Origin: Desulfobulbus sp.
GTDB taxonomy: Bacteria > Pseudomonadota > Gammaproteobacteria > Burkholderiales > Rhodocyclaceae
DNA length: 9,759 nt
Assembly: GCA_009782025.1 (NCBI GenBank)
Contig: WQUQ01000274.1
Span: 1 to 9,759 of the forward strand
Reading direction: 5' to 3'
Shown here: positions 8,466 through 9,759 of the stretch, piece after piece
Position numbering within the stretch: position 1 is the stretch's first letter
Layout: every line of letters begins with the position of its first letter
Position numbers and translations under genes: made by a program
Notes under the pieces: model-generated
The model's database searches: none
What the model was told of the DNA's origin: nothing
Seen by the model: the letters and a program-made list of their open reading frames with translations, nothing else

Positions 8466-9224
8466 TCACGACGCCTTGCGCTTGGCGAGATCGACGGCCG
8501 CCATCACATAGCCGGACAAGCCATAGACGACGAAAAAGGCGAACAGCGCGATTTCCGGGCTGTAGGCGACCAGCGCGAAACCGAGGGCGATGGCGGCAAT
8601 GACGAAAAAGGGCACGCTCTTCCTCAGGTTCACGTCCTTGAAGCTGTAGTAACGGATGTTGGAAATCATCGTCACGCCGGCAAAAATGGTCAGCCCGCAA
8701 GCCAGCCAGCGCACGTCGTAACCCGGCACCTCGGCCAGGATCATCACCCAGACCAGACCGGCCACCAGCGCCGCCGCCGCCGGCGACGGCAAGCCCTGGA
8801 AGAAACGTTTGTCCATGACCTCCAGCGTCGTATTGAAGCGCGCCAGGCGCAACGCCGCCCCGGCGCAGTAGATGAAGGCGGCGATCCAGCCCAGCCGGCC
8901 GAGGTCGCGCAAGGCCCATTCGTACATCACCAGGGCCGGCGCGGCGCCAAAGCTGACCATGTCGGACAGCGAATCGTACTCCGCGCCAAACGCCGACTGG
9001 GTATTGGTCAGACGCGCCACCCGGCCGTCCAGCCCGTCGAGCACCATGGCGATGAAGACGGCCATCGCCGCCCGCTCGAAATCACTCTGCATCGCCTGGA
9101 CAATGGCGAAAAAACCGGCGAACAGGGCCGCCGTGGTAAACAGATTAGGCAAAACATAAATGCCGCGCCGCTTGAGTTCAGGGTTGAACAACGTCTTGCG
9201 GGGTTTGAGTTCGGTCATGGACAT
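8466..9224 (-). CDS. pssA: CDP-diacylglycerol--serine O-phosphatidyltransferase (phosphatidylserine synthase)
   Basis: PssA joins CDP-diacylglycerol and L-serine to give phosphatidylserine and CMP, the committed step to phosphatidylethanolamine. The 252-residue protein is the membrane-embedded CDP-alcohol phosphatidyltransferase type (as in Bacillus), not the peripheral phospholipase D-like E. coli enzyme. The full catalytic signature DGxxDGxxARx8GxxxDxxxD is present: D63, G64, D66, G67, A70, R71, G80, D84, D88. Several hydrophobic segments follow, with FFQGLPSPAAAALVAG (141-156) also typical. Two starts are possible: ATG at 9222-9224, or ATG two codons later at 9216-9218, which has a GTGGA element at a better distance; the product differs by two residues. 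The gene is divergent from the fumarase gene across 236 nt and convergent with the kinase gene. No psd (decarboxylase) gene, a frequent neighbour, lies within the window. Confidence 0.95.
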   Translation of the reverse strand: MSMTELKPRKTLFNPELKRRGIYVLPNLFTTAALFAGFFAIVQAMQSDFERAAMAVFIAMVLDGLDGRVARLTNTQSAFGAEYDSLSDMVSFGAAPALVMYEWALRDLGRLGWIAAFIYCAGAALRLARFNTTLEVMDKRFFQGLPSPAAAALVAGLVWVMILAEVPGYDVRWLACGLTIFAGVTMISNIRYYSFKDVNLRKSVPFFVIAAIALGFALVAYSPEIALFAFFVVYGLSGYVMAAVDLAKRKAS

Positions 9225-9335
9225 CCACTAAGCGGGTTGAACGGCGAAATCGAGAGGATACACCCTCGCCGGGATCGCAGCGTCCGCCGTCGCCCTCGAT
9301 CTGCCTATTGGCCAGGGAAGGAGACCCAGGCAGCG

Positions 9336-9344
9336 TGCTAGAAT
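9336..9344 (+). promoter_or_regulatory. Possible extended -10 promoter for the fumarase gene
   Basis: TGCTAGAAT fits the extended -10 form (TG, one base, then TAGAAT). No good -35 hexamer stands at 17 nt, which extended -10 promoters can tolerate. Transcription from about 9351 would give a leader of about 110 nt. The remainder of the 9225-9335 gap shows no clear minus-strand promoter for pssA beyond a weak TATCCT. Confidence 0.4.
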
Positions 9345-9393
9345 TTTGAACTTTCACGGCTGCCGCCGCATGTCGCCGTTTCTGCCGTGGCCA

Positions 9394-9416
9394 TGGGTCG
9401 ACAAGATCATGACCCA
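9394..9416 (+). repeat. Inverted repeat in the fumarase leader
   Basis: TGGGTC (9394-9399) and GACCCA (9411-9416) could pair around an 11-nt loop, 44 nt before the fumarase start. It is a modest 6-bp stem; any regulatory role is speculative. Confidence 0.3.
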
Positions 9417-9460
9417 AACCCTGATTCTTCAACACGACAACCACTGACCCGGAGTTCAGC

Positions 9461-9759
9461 ATGACCGCCATCTTGCAGGAAGACCTGATCCAGTCCGTCG
9501 CCGATGCCTTTCAGTACATCAGCTACTACCACCCGCTCGATTACATCAAGGCGCTGGGCGAAGCCTATGAACGCGAGGAGAGCGCCGCCGCCAAGGATGC
9601 CATCGCCCAGATTCTGACCAACTCGCGGATGGCCGCCGAAGGCCAGCGCCCGATCTGCCAGGACACCGGCATCGGCATGGTCTTCATCAAGGTCGGCATG
9701 AAGGTCACCTGGCCGGATGCGACCATGAGCATCCAGCAGATGATCGACGAGGGCGTGCG
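9461..9759 (+). CDS. fumA: Class I fumarate hydratase, N-terminal part (cut by window edge)
   Basis: Class I fumarases are oxygen-sensitive 4Fe-4S enzymes that interconvert fumarate and malate in the TCA cycle. Ninety-nine complete codons are visible of an expected total near 500. The start MTAILQEDLIQSVADAFQYI (1-20) followed by SYYHPLDYIKAL (21-32) is typical of the single-chain class I fumarases of beta- and gamma-proteobacteria. The segment LTNSRMAAEGQRPICQDTG (52-70) carries C66, expected to be the first cluster-binding cysteine. The ATG at 9461 is preceded by GGAG (9451-9454) with a 6-nt spacer, a good ribosome-binding site. It is divergent from pssA and likely driven by the extended -10 element near 9340. 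Tartrate dehydratases share this fold, but the N-terminal match favours fumarase. Confidence 0.93.
   Translation, partial: MTAILQEDLIQSVADAFQYISYYHPLDYIKALGEAYEREESAAAKDAIAQILTNSRMAAEGQRPICQDTGIGMVFIKVGMKVTWPDATMSIQQMIDEGV

Noticed and set aside
1..9759. An undescribed defence, mobile or biosynthetic system
   Set aside because: All genes are conserved chromosomal functions or single uncharacterised proteins; there are no repeats, integrases, toxins or clustered unknown genes to support such a system.

Overview
The window looks like an ordinary chromosomal segment of a GC-rich betaproteobacterium, most likely a member of the Rhodocyclales. This rests on protein style (RimM, TrmD, a YihY-type membrane protein, PssA, a Pseudomonas/Neisseria-like class I fumarase) and on the codon bias; it is an inference from memory of these families, not from a search. 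Base composition looks even throughout. I see no insertion sequence, integrase, tRNA, rRNA, CRISPR array or other sign of horizontal transfer, and no evidence of an undescribed multi-gene system.

Left part (1-1642, minus strand): the conserved ribosome/tRNA maturation operon, read leftwards as rpsP (ribosomal protein S16), rimM (30S maturation factor) and trmD (tRNA m1G37 methyltransferase). trmD runs to the window edge; rplS would be expected next. A strong sigma70-type promoter (TTGATT, 17 nt, TATAAT) precedes rpsP and contains nested palindromes. rpsP and rimM are 7 nt apart, and rimM appears to use a TTG start.

Middle (1704-4008): a plus-strand gene for a 499-residue protein of unknown function with a PilZ-like C-terminus (RxxxR and NxSxxG motifs, suggesting cyclic di-GMP binding) is transcribed divergently from rpsP. 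It converges on, and overlaps by 32 bp, a minus-strand gene for a YihY/UPF0761 inner-membrane protein.

Right part (4136-9759): a 1430-residue hybrid histidine kinase (about 500-residue periplasmic Cache-like sensor, HAMP, PAS, HisKA, HATPase, two receivers, HPt) occupies 4.3 kb on the plus strand. It is followed by convergent pssA (phosphatidylserine synthase, minus strand), with a short GC-rich hairpin between their stop codons. Divergent from pssA is the start of a class I fumarate hydratase gene, cut by the right edge.

The genes serve mostly unrelated functions: translation, envelope or lipid synthesis, signalling and the TCA cycle. The two candidates for new biology are the PilZ-like protein and the ligand of the hybrid kinase. 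No dedicated response regulator for the kinase lies within the window. No stretch over 300 bases lacks a gene; the largest gap is 9225-9460.
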